Origin: Shewanella sp. 10N.286.48.A6
GTDB lineage: Bacteria; Pseudomonadota; Gammaproteobacteria; Enterobacterales; Shewanellaceae
Direction: 5' to 3'
DNA: 64,000 bases
Assembly (NCBI RefSeq): GCF_002873135.1
Contig: NZ_MCVI01000021.1
Coordinates: 201,579 to 265,578 of the forward strand
Part shown: positions 27,077 through 34,794 of the stretch, piece by piece
Position numbering within the stretch: the first letter of the stretch is position 1
How the letters are laid out: every line of letters starts with the position of its first letter
Translations under genes and position numbers: made by a program
The notes under the pieces: generated by a model
What the model was told of the DNA's origin: nothing
Databases searched by the model: none
The model's input: only the letters and a program-made list of their open reading frames with translations

Positions 27077-28114
27077 CTACTCAATGAGTGTATCAGGCCA
27101 ACCGTGAGTATCGATGTAAGCTTGTAAGTTTTTAGGTCTATATTTCATGTCAGCATCCCATCTTTGTTTCACTGATTGATGTATCCAAATAGGTTTCTCG
27201 CAGTCAGTTAGCGGGCGATGATATTCACCACGAATACGATACACATGCTTTTTAGACTTATGCTTGGTCGCCATAGGATTAGGGCGCAAACTGTCATGCA
27301 AATGGGTCTCAAATGCTAAGTCAAATTCACTGGCTTGTTGCATCATCCATTTAAGCGCGATATCCGATAAACAGCTCTGATCATCATCAGGCTTATAACT
27401 GCCGCCTATATTACTGTGCACCCCTGCAAACCACACTTGTTGAATATTCATGTTGCTGCGAGGCTGCCAAATGGTGGGTCTAAAATCGTCACGCACTTCA
27501 TCAATGGCTAGCGCATGGCGCGCTACGCTAACATTACGCCCAAGCTTAGTGTCGTAAAACTCATCTTTATCTTCAAATAAGCCTAAAAATGAGAATGGAA
27601 TTCCCATGGCGCCGACGGTATCCCACACCCCAACAAATTTGACCTGCCTTGATGGGTAACTGTATTGCTCACGAAAAGCGATGGATTTTGCGCCATCAGG
27701 CTTATAAGGTTTTGATTTGGATTTATAGTGCTCAAACGCCGCTTGAATTTGATTGGCATCGGGGCGCTTTAGAATGCCGCAGTTATTAATTAAGCCGCAT
27801 AAACTGCGCACGGTATAAGCGCCGCGGCTAAAACCAAACAGATATATTTCATCGCCTTCGTGGTAGTTTTGCACGATATAGCGATAACAATCCATAATGT
27901 TCTTTTGAACACCACTGCCCGTTATGCCACCAGATACTGAGTCATAATATGAGCCGACGCCCCAATCGTAAAACACCTGTTGCGCCACACCATCATCGGC
28001 AATGGGTTTAATGCCTCTGGCAATACGTAGCACATTGGTGGGAAAGTCTTTTTTAAGGTCTTTCTCTGGGCGGTTCCAGGTGCCATCGGCACAAATAACA
28101 ATACGTTTTTTCAT
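27077..28114 (-). CDS. DUF2235 alpha/beta hydrolase (Tle1-like)
   Basis: A 345-residue protein that matches DUF2235 from its first residues (RIVICADGTWN) and carries the nucleophile motif GFSRG (Ser96) typical of this hydrolase family. Some members are type VI secretion phospholipase effectors (Tle1); others are cytoplasmic and of unknown role. Asp residues of the triad probably lie in FVGVWDTVGA, and the His in WFAGVHSNIGG. No signal peptide, PAAR domain, VgrG or immunity gene is visible nearby, so an effector role is not supported by context. The ribosome site AAGGAAG is good. Confidence 0.82.
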   Translation of the reverse strand: MKKRIVICADGTWNRPEKDLKKDFPTNVLRIARGIKPIADDGVAQQVFYDWGVGSYYDSVSGGITGSGVQKNIMDCYRYIVQNYHEGDEIYLFGFSRGAYTVRSLCGLINNCGILKRPDANQIQAAFEHYKSKSKPYKPDGAKSIAFREQYSYPSRQVKFVGVWDTVGAMGIPFSFLGLFEDKDEFYDTKLGRNVSVARHALAIDEVRDDFRPTIWQPRSNMNIQQVWFAGVHSNIGGSYKPDDDQSCLSDIALKWMMQQASEFDLAFETHLHDSLRPNPMATKHKSKKHVYRIRGEYHRPLTDCEKPIWIHQSVKQRWDADMKYRPKNLQAYIDTHGWPDTLIE

Positions 28115-28267
28115 TATATCTTCCTTGAATTACAGCAATAAGTGCTAAGTAATAAAATAGTATCAATCCTTGCTAGCAGATAAAGCTTCGACCTTTAGAC
28201 TATAGTCAGCCCGCCCTAACAGGGTTTACTCTAACTCAGCTATTGAGCCATAAACAAAGGAGTTTTT

Positions 28268-28810
28268 ATGTTAACTGCGGATCAATCTGTACTGGTGATT
28301 GTGGATGTGCAAGGTAAACTTGCACAGGTAATGCAGCAATCTTCGGCGCTGCATCATCAGCTCGCTATCTTGATCCAAGGGGCGCAATTATTTGATATTC
28401 CAATTTTATGGCTAGAACAACTGCCCGATAAATTAGGTCCGACCTCAGCGCAATTGAGCGAGCATTTATCTAAAACTACCCAAGTGATTGCTAAATCTCA
28501 CTTTAGCGCATGGCAGTGCCAGGAGTTTCAGCAGCAGTTAACGCGCTTAAATCGCAATCAGATTATTCTCGCGGGCATTGAAACCCATGTATGTGTTTAT
28601 CAAACCTGTCAGGATTTGTTGGCTAATCGCTACCATGTGCATTTAGTTGCCGATGCGGTGTCATCGCGCATTGAGGCCAATAGAGCCTTAGGCATTGAAA
28701 TGATGCAAGCCCTAGGCGCTAAACTCACTAACACTGAATCTTGTTTATTTGAATTGCAACATCAAGCGACAGGCGAGCGCTTTAAATCATTACTTAAGTT
28801 GATCAAATAG
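28268..28810 (+). CDS. Isochorismatase-fold cysteine hydrolase
   Basis: A 180-residue enzyme of the isochorismatase superfamily. The catalytic triad is visible: Asp13 (VIVDVQGKL), Lys76 (VIAKSHFSAW) and Cys109 (AGIETHVCVYQT), the last within the cis-peptide motif. It resembles the YcaC group, whose substrates are mostly unknown. A strong ribosome site (AAAGGAG) lies six bases upstream of the ATG. It is monocistronic and divergent from the DUF2235 gene. Confidence 0.85.
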   Translation: MLTADQSVLVIVDVQGKLAQVMQQSSALHHQLAILIQGAQLFDIPILWLEQLPDKLGPTSAQLSEHLSKTTQVIAKSHFSAWQCQEFQQQLTRLNRNQIILAGIETHVCVYQTCQDLLANRYHVHLVADAVSSRIEANRALGIEMMQALGAKLTNTESCLFELQHQATGERFKSLLKLIK

Positions 28811-29159
28811 CAATTCTAAATTAAAGCCTTATGGATGGTTGTTAGCGCTTTGATACCAAGCAAATGGCTTTTTAGATGTCATATTTAATCCCATGTAACC
28901 TTTATCATTGGGCATGATTTGGGCTTAAATAATCGCATTTCTTGCGCTAAACACTGCTGCATGCAAACTTAGTTTCTCGATTTATCCTCCCAAGATTGTC
29001 AATAAATTGCTGTAAATCTAACCTGTGTATTTTGTATTAAGCTAAACTTACTGATAGTTTTATGGGAAACACAGTATTTCTGTTATTATTTGCAACCAAA
29101 TAATCATAATTTAATGGATTAGCACTCGCTATCCAAGTTCATTCGCCACAGGTAAAAAT
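28811..29159. other. 349-bp gap upstream of the J-domain cluster
   Basis: AT-rich, no supported gene on either strand. It must contain the promoter of the four-gene cluster; I could not place a convincing -35/-10 or heat-shock promoter in it. Confidence 0.4.
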
Positions 29160-29444
29160 ATGATTAACCACTTCACCGTCCTCGGTGTTAAAGCCAGTGC
29201 CAAAGAAGACGAAATAAAAAAAGCCTATAAACGTTTATCAAATAAGCTGCACCCCGATAAACTGCTTAACGCATCTGAAGAAGAAAAGCATCAAGCTGCA
29301 GAGCAGCTACAAAGGGTTAAAAATGCCTATGATGTTTTATCTGATAAAAAATTAAGAACTGCATTTATTAAAGATTTTAATAATGTCATCGTGACCAATC
29401 CTACAGCGGCAATGACCGAGCTGTGGGACCAATTTTATTCTTGA
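29160..29444 (+). CDS. Minimal J-domain (DnaJ-like) co-chaperone
   Basis: Almost the whole 94-residue protein is a J domain: FTVLGVKASAKEDEIKKAYK as helices I-II, the essential HPD at residues 31-33, and helix III ending in NAYDVLSDKKLR. No zinc-finger or C-terminal substrate domain is present, so it probably stimulates DnaK for a specialised client. It starts a four-gene cluster with 7-, -1- and 12-base junctions, suggesting the downstream proteins are its clients or partners. A ribosome site (AGG) is present. Confidence 0.88.
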   Translation: MINHFTVLGVKASAKEDEIKKAYKRLSNKLHPDKLLNASEEEKHQAAEQLQRVKNAYDVLSDKKLRTAFIKDFNNVIVTNPTAAMTELWDQFYS

Positions 29445-29451
29445 GAAACCC

Positions 29452-29985
29452 ATGAGCCAAACACTTAATATCTCACGCATCAATGAGTTAAAAAATAATG
29501 CCTATGACAATATCGAATCGTACAACGACCCCGATACCCCTGATGCATTAGCAAAATTCACCAACTCAATGAAAGAGATTTTATTAGCCGATCCGTCGAT
29601 GCTAGCTGCGGTACCCGAGTATTTACCGGTTGCCTTATTTAATCGCATTCGTTTTTCTGACGAAGCCAAAATGAAATGGGCAGGCTGGATTGATAATGCG
29701 GTATTGCCAACATGGGACGAGTTTAAAGTCACGGTGCAGTTCAACAATGCCGATGTGCCATTAGTCCTTGCAGTACGTAAATATTCTGAAGAACTGTTAA
29801 TTGAAAGCTGCGCCGTGGTTTATCTGCTTAATACTCAAGATAACGTGGTTGCACCAAGTAAGTCTTTTGCTTCATCTGAAGGTGGCAATAGCGACGATGG
29901 TTATGACCCATATAATAATGATGACGACAGCCAAAGCGAAGATGAAGAAGGCTATTACGACCAATATGATGAAGAGGAGCGTTAA
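29452..29985 (+). CDS. Unknown protein with acidic Tyr-rich tail
   Basis: Not recognised. 177 residues: a helical N-terminal part (1-60), a mixed alpha/beta middle (ADVPLVLAVRKYSEELLIESC) and a strongly acidic tail (about 145-177) dominated by Asp, Glu, Tyr and Ser. No signal peptide or membrane segment. It follows the J-domain gene by 7 bases and its stop overlaps the next start (TAATG), so it belongs to the same operon. Confidence 0.7.
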   Translation: MSQTLNISRINELKNNAYDNIESYNDPDTPDALAKFTNSMKEILLADPSMLAAVPEYLPVALFNRIRFSDEAKMKWAGWIDNAVLPTWDEFKVTVQFNNADVPLVLAVRKYSEELLIESCAVVYLLNTQDNVVAPSKSFASSEGGNSDDGYDPYNNDDDSQSEDEEGYYDQYDEEER

Positions 29986-30743
29986 TGAACAATCTTATTG
30001 AAATCACTGCTGCTGAGATTAAAGATCTCGCTGATGTTGAGCCACAACAAGCCAGTAAGCGCTTCGAAATCATTGCTAACACAATGAATGATGAGCAGCT
30101 TGTTGATGTCATTGAGCATATGGATATCGTTACCTTAACTCAAATCAACAGTCATCATGATATTTCTTGTCCGTCGATCATGTCTGAGCTGATGACCCCA
30201 GAGCAAATCCGCGACATAGTGTGTCAGCAACCTTTGTATTGGGAAGAGCAAATTAAAACCAATGTTGATGAATTAATGCATCATACCTTTGAGTTTTTAA
30301 CCTACCTTATTCGTATTCAGGGCACTGAAGAAAAACAAGCCGCCATTTTAGAGTGTATTGCAGAAGATCCTGCTGGGCTGTTTTATTTATCAATTCCGTT
30401 TATTGAGTTGATTTTGGCGCCATCAGCCGAGCAAGACCACAACACTATTTTTGACTCATATGATGACGAAGATGATGGTGAAACAGTGGGTTATAGCAAC
30501 TGGCAAGCAGATGAAGAAGCCCATAGCCTAGCGATGGATGATCCCCGCAGCCTATTGGCATTAATTCAACAAATTGCGCCTGAAGTGGCCAAGTCGATTA
30601 AAAATCTGCTGCGTAATGAAAGTTCTGGTTGGGAACAAATCATCGGTAAATTCGTTAATGAGCTGGTGTTACAAGCAAAAGATAAAAACCAAGTGGCTGA
30701 TGAGTACGCTGAAGTCGATGATATGTTTACTTTTCTTGATTAA
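29985..30743 (+). CDS. Unknown helical protein with internal acidic patch
   Basis: Not recognised. 252 residues, mostly helical, cytoplasmic. A strongly acidic patch near residue 150 (FDSYDDEDDGETVGY) recalls the tail of the preceding protein and divides it into two helical halves. The ribosome site GAGGAG lies inside the preceding gene, and the start codon overlaps its stop. The acidic segments in two neighbours point to a shared partner. Confidence 0.7.
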   Translation: MNNLIEITAAEIKDLADVEPQQASKRFEIIANTMNDEQLVDVIEHMDIVTLTQINSHHDISCPSIMSELMTPEQIRDIVCQQPLYWEEQIKTNVDELMHHTFEFLTYLIRIQGTEEKQAAILECIAEDPAGLFYLSIPFIELILAPSAEQDHNTIFDSYDDEDDGETVGYSNWQADEEAHSLAMDDPRSLLALIQQIAPEVAKSIKNLLRNESSGWEQIIGKFVNELVLQAKDKNQVADEYAEVDDMFTFLD

Positions 30744-30755
30744 GGAAACCAGTTA

Positions 30756-31655
30756 ATGCAGTTAGCATTACGTGATAACAATCAAGGCCCATACTTTAGT
30801 CGGGTACTTGAGTATGGCCGCCGTGAAGCACTATTAACCGATGAGCATGTCACCCAAATAAAATCGAAAGCGATTTTAATGAGTCTTAAACTTGCTGATA
30901 AGTTTTATAACAAGCACAAAATGCATTTGCTGGAGCAAGCAGCCCATGATGTCATTGGCGTGGTTAGCCTAGGGCTTATTGCACTAACCGGTCACGAACC
31001 CGTAGGCTCAATCAACTTGCTGAAAACCCCTGATGGCATAATGAAATGCTTTCAAAAAGGCTGGAGCATGTTGACCACTGTGAGTAAGCATATGCATGGC
31101 AGTGAAAAATCACTCTATGGTGATATCAATCCAATACTCATGGAAAAAATCTCGACCCCGCCAGATACAGATGAGTGGCTAGGTTGGCAAGATTATCAAA
31201 AAGCGCTTACTGACCACAGAAGTCAAGAAGCCACGAAAGTATTGCTTGAAACCTTTTACGCTAAAACTGAACTCGATCCATTATTTAGTCTTGGGCTTGA
31301 AAGCGTGCTGGCTGAAGCCGTGCTTTATCGCATGATGTTTGATGATGCTCGTGTACGTGAAGACATGAAAAAGCGCCTGCGTAAAATTGCGTTAGACGAT
31401 AAGTGGTTTAGTGTTGAAGTGCTCCAAATTCACACTGACCGAGCGCTGTCACTCTTGCCAGAACCACTCGCAGACACCATTCGCCAAGACTTAGGTAAGC
31501 ATTTTTACCAAGAGTTATTGCGAACGCTTAAGTTTGCCAAAAAATACCGTGAACTTGCCCTTGGTGATGCCAGTCCTGAAAAGCTTGAGCGTTACGAGCA
31601 AAAACATGGCCTACAAAGTGTGTTACTCGGTTGGCAAGACACCTTTGAGTTTTAG
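30756..31655 (+). CDS. Unknown helical protein, last of J-domain cluster
   Basis: Not recognised. 299 residues, almost entirely alpha-helical, with a hydrophobic stretch near 68-82 (VIGVVSLGLIALTG) that may be buried rather than membrane-spanning. Charged helices follow. AAGGA precedes the ATG. It lies 12 bases after the previous gene, and a terminator 31 bases downstream closes the operon. Confidence 0.7.
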   Translation: MQLALRDNNQGPYFSRVLEYGRREALLTDEHVTQIKSKAILMSLKLADKFYNKHKMHLLEQAAHDVIGVVSLGLIALTGHEPVGSINLLKTPDGIMKCFQKGWSMLTTVSKHMHGSEKSLYGDINPILMEKISTPPDTDEWLGWQDYQKALTDHRSQEATKVLLETFYAKTELDPLFSLGLESVLAEAVLYRMMFDDARVREDMKKRLRKIALDDKWFSVEVLQIHTDRALSLLPEPLADTIRQDLGKHFYQELLRTLKFAKKYRELALGDASPEKLERYEQKHGLQSVLLGWQDTFEF

Positions 31656-31686
31656 TGACACCAAAGACACTAAATAGCGCAATATT

Positions 31687-31713
31687 AAAGGGTAATAACA
31701 TTACCCTTTTTTT
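31687..31713 (+). terminator. Rho-independent terminator of J-domain cluster
   Basis: A 10-bp stem (AAAGGGTAAT with complement), a 3-base loop and T7. Confidence 0.88.
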
Positions 31714-31795
31714 ATGCTTTAAACTTCTGATCTGAATATAAATTTCCAACGTATTATCTAACTCAGTATAACGCGAGCAAGTACCGGAGTTGCCC

Positions 31796-33139
31796 ATGAA
31801 TAGAGATGTTACTGACAGAAATAGCGCGAGCAGTGTAGCCAAGATCCCCAGTAGTCGTTTATCTCGTTTAGGTAAAATGGGCTCATTAGCATCAAGGGTT
31901 GCTGGCAACGTACTGTTTGAAGGCGCCAAACAGCTCAGTAAAGGTCAATCACCTCAGTTGCAACAGTTGGTACTTACTCCCAAGAATATGACTCAAGTGG
32001 CTGAAAAGCTCGCTCAACTTCGTGGCGCGGCCATGAAAGTGGGTCAGATGATCTCTATGGATAGTGGTGATTTACTGCCTCCAGAAATCAGTGACATCTT
32101 AGCGAAACTCCGCGATGATGCTAAAGCCATGCCCCATAAACAACTGGTTGCGATCCTCAAACAACAATGGGGACAAGATTGGTTAGCTCCTTTTGCCCAA
32201 TTTGAATTACGCCCTTTTGCAGCCGCCTCTATTGGTCAGGTACATTTAGCCTATCTAGACAGTGGTGAAAAACTAGCAGTTAAAATTCAATATCCCGGTA
32301 TTAAAGACAGTATCGACAGCGATATTGATAATGTCGCGAGCCTGCTAAAAATGGCGCAGTTAGTGCCCGACCATGTGCAATTTGATAAGTTACTCACTGA
32401 AGCTAAAGCACAATTACACCACGAAGCTGATTATCACTACGAAGCTAATTTACTGCAGCAATACTACACTTGGGTCGCTGATACGCCACACTTTGTGGTA
32501 CCAAGAGTTTATTCGCAGCTTAGCACCGACAGTATTTTAGTGATGCAGTTTATCGAAGGCGTGCCAATAGAATCTGTGCTCAATATGGCGCAAAGCATTC
32601 GCGATAAGGTCGCCACCCGGTTACTCAGTCTTTTTTTAGATGAGCTGTTTACCTTTAAGTTGGTACAAACAGATCCCAACTTTGCCAACTTTATGTACCA
32701 AGCAGATCCTGACAAAATTGTGCTGTTAGATTTTGGCGCTACCCGCAGCATTTCTGATGATTTATCCAGCGGCTATAACATGTTAATGCAAGGCGCTATG
32801 ACCAGTGATAGTGCACTCATGACCCAGGCTGCAGCGCAAATTGGTTTTTTTCAAAAACACATTACCCCAGAGCAGCAACAAGTCATTGTCGATATTTTCC
32901 ATCAAGCCTGTGAGCCATTACGATGTGAAGGGGAATATGATTTTGCCAATAGTAATCTCGCTAAACGCATTACCGACTCAGCCAAGGCCATGAGCACCAA
33001 ACAAGATGAATGGCACACACCGCCAACCGATGCGATTTTTATCCATCGCAAGTTAGCCGGTATCTACTTACTTGCCTCTCGCATAAAAGCAAAAATTGAT
33101 GTCAGGCAGCTGTATTTAAGCCATCAAAACAACATCTAG
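31796..33139 (+). CDS. ABC1/UbiB-family atypical kinase
   Basis: A COQ8/UbiB-like protein of about 447 residues. Family motifs are intact: KxGQ in GAAMKVGQMISMD, the Ala-rich nucleotide loop FAAASIGQVHLA, the Lys of strand three in LAVKIQYPG, the catalytic segment TDPNFANF and the metal-binding DFG in LLDFGATRSI. Such proteins are ATPases linked to quinone or lipid metabolism. No C-terminal membrane helices are obvious, unlike E. coli UbiB, so it is a separate paralogue. The ATG at 31796 has GGAG upstream; a TTG at 31790 is less likely. Confidence 0.86.
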   Translation: MNRDVTDRNSASSVAKIPSSRLSRLGKMGSLASRVAGNVLFEGAKQLSKGQSPQLQQLVLTPKNMTQVAEKLAQLRGAAMKVGQMISMDSGDLLPPEISDILAKLRDDAKAMPHKQLVAILKQQWGQDWLAPFAQFELRPFAAASIGQVHLAYLDSGEKLAVKIQYPGIKDSIDSDIDNVASLLKMAQLVPDHVQFDKLLTEAKAQLHHEADYHYEANLLQQYYTWVADTPHFVVPRVYSQLSTDSILVMQFIEGVPIESVLNMAQSIRDKVATRLLSLFLDELFTFKLVQTDPNFANFMYQADPDKIVLLDFGATRSISDDLSSGYNMLMQGAMTSDSALMTQAAAQIGFFQKHITPEQQQVIVDIFHQACEPLRCEGEYDFANSNLAKRITDSAKAMSTKQDEWHTPPTDAIFIHRKLAGIYLLASRIKAKIDVRQLYLSHQNNI

Positions 33140-33263
33140 CATTCGCACTTAACGCTGACGTTTATTGCCAAAAGGCTTGTTTAATAATAAAACAGTCCCA
33201 TATAAGAAAGTGACGTTTATTAAAAAATTTATAAACGCCTTATAATTCAACAAGGAGAGTGAC

Positions 33264-33647
33264 ATGTTCAGCCACATCATGATCGGCAGTAACGATATAC
33301 AAAAATCAAAAGCATTTTACGATGCCACCTTCGCCGTTTTAGGTTACGAACCTGGGGTCATCGATGATAAAGGTCGTTGTTTTTACTTCACTGAAAGCGG
33401 TATTTTTGCCATCACTAAACCCATCGATGGCGAACCTGCAACCCACGGCAACGGCACCACTATCGGTTTTAGTGTTAAAGATGCTGCTCAGGGCGATAAA
33501 TGGCATGAAGTCGGCGCCGCTCATGGCGGCACACCTTGTGAAGAACCGCCTGGAGTACGTTCAAACCCTGCGATGAATTTGTACCTTGCCTATTTACGCG
33601 ACCCTGATGGCAATAAAATTTGTGTACTGCATCGACTTCCAAAATAA
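33264..33647 (+). CDS. VOC-family protein
   Basis: A 127-residue single VOC domain. FSHIMIGSNDIQKSKAFYDATF is typical of this family and gives the first metal-ligand His. YLAYLRDPDGNKICVLHR is the typical C-terminal half, although the last ligand position carries Lys-Ile-Cys rather than the usual Glu. A glyoxalase activity cannot be inferred. AAGGAG lies before the ATG. It is monocistronic, with a hairpin 80 bases downstream. Confidence 0.82.
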   Translation: MFSHIMIGSNDIQKSKAFYDATFAVLGYEPGVIDDKGRCFYFTESGIFAITKPIDGEPATHGNGTTIGFSVKDAAQGDKWHEVGAAHGGTPCEEPPGVRSNPAMNLYLAYLRDPDGNKICVLHRLPK

Positions 33648-33726
33648 TCGCAGTCGTAAATACAAAATAGTAACGACTGAAGTTATTTCTACCGCACGAT
33701 AAACACTGAAAAATGACTTAAAGTCC

Positions 33727-33764
33727 AACAATCACATAGCCTTGATACTCGCTATGTGATTGTT
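33727..33764 (+). terminator. Hairpin after VOC gene
   Basis: A 14-bp perfect stem (AACAATCACATAGC with complement) around a 10-base loop, not followed by a T-run. It may act as a factor-dependent terminator. Confidence 0.5.
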
Positions 33765-33907
33765 AAATTGTCAAAGGCTGACATCAGCAACTCAAATAGT
33801 TTCTCACTCAAAATAGCTCATAATGCCGCTCAACAAAGGCCCTCATACTGAAGCCTATCAACCTCAAGCGCTACCTGTGTAAAATTAGCCACAATAGTAA
33901 GCGGCTA

Positions 33908-33957
33908 CACTATCTTAATAGACTGCACTATCTTAATAGACTGCACCATCTTAATAG
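33908..33957. repeat. Three 18-bp tandem units upstream of beta-lactamase
   Basis: CACTATCTTAATAGACTG is repeated at 33908, 33926 and 33944 (the last incomplete and with one change near its start), ending 44 bases before the beta-lactamase ATG. Confidence 0.85.
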
Positions 33958-34001
33958 CAATAGGGTAAACTCTAGCCTGTAACCACTTGGACAGAGACTG
34001 C

Positions 34002-34769
34002 ATGATGAAATTGGCCATAGCATTATTCCTCGCTTATATTTTACTGTTAGTGCCCAGCACCCACGCTAGCCAAGAACAGTTTAAAAGCACCACTAATCAG
34101 CTTGAACCAACAAAAGGCCAATTATCAGTCAAGCCGTTAATCGACAATGTATTTCAGTTTACCTCTTACTTCCAAACTCAAGATTACGGCTTTGTATCAG
34201 CTAATGGCTTAGTGGTTATCGATGGCTCAGAGGCCTACTTGATTGATACCCCATGGACAGAAAAAGATACCATTCAACTGGTGCGATGGATTAAGCAACA
34301 AGGCTTTACGCTACGGGCGAGTATTTCAACTCATTCCCATGATGATCGCGCAGCCGGAATTGGCTACTTAAATACCATAGGGGTTGATACTAACGCCTCT
34401 GAATTAACCAATTCATACTTAAAAGCCAATAATAAGCCTTTAGCAAAACAGGCTTTTACAGGCGACAAGTTGCAATTAGCCCACAAGCAGATTGAAGTAA
34501 AATATCTCGGTGCAGGCCATACAGAAGATAACCTCGTGGTGTGGCTGCCTGAGTCGAAATTACTATTCGGCGGATGCCTAATAAAAAGTCAAGCTAGCAA
34601 AACTATGGGCTATATTGCACAAGCGTCACTTTCTGAGTGGCCAAATACCCTAGATAAAGCCAAAAGCCGTTATAATGATGCAATCATTGTGGTACCAGGT
34701 CATGGCAACAATGGCGGATTAGAACTACTCAAGCACACCCAAGAGCTGATTAGTAACCATTTAAAGTAA
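34002..34769 (+). CDS. Subclass B1 metallo-beta-lactamase (SLB/SFB-like)
   Basis: Periplasmic zinc hydrolase that opens the beta-lactam ring, including carbapenems in characterised relatives. All B1 zinc ligands are present in order: HSHDD (His116, His118, Asp120 in standard numbering), GAGHTEDN (His196), LFGGCLIK (Cys221) and VPGHG (His263). The Cys221 and FGGC context excludes B2 and B3. A signal peptide covers about residues 1-23. I chose the ATG at 34002 over a TTG at 33987. It resembles chromosomal enzymes described from cold-water Shewanella. No integron or insertion sequence is beside it, so it looks resident. Activity was not tested. Confidence 0.88.
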   Translation: MMKLAIALFLAYILLLVPSTHASQEQFKSTTNQLEPTKGQLSVKPLIDNVFQFTSYFQTQDYGFVSANGLVVIDGSEAYLIDTPWTEKDTIQLVRWIKQQGFTLRASISTHSHDDRAAGIGYLNTIGVDTNASELTNSYLKANNKPLAKQAFTGDKLQLAHKQIEVKYLGAGHTEDNLVVWLPESKLLFGGCLIKSQASKTMGYIAQASLSEWPNTLDKAKSRYNDAIIVVPGHGNNGGLELLKHTQELISNHLK

Positions 34770-34794
34770 TTTATTGAAAAAGAAGCTGTAGAAG

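Larger units (their letters stand above)
33648..34001. other. 354-bp gap: hairpin and tandem repeats
   Basis: Contains the hairpin at 33727-33764 and three tandem 18-bp units at 33908-33957. The rest shows no gene. It is the only spacer in which the beta-lactamase promoter can lie. Confidence 0.6.
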
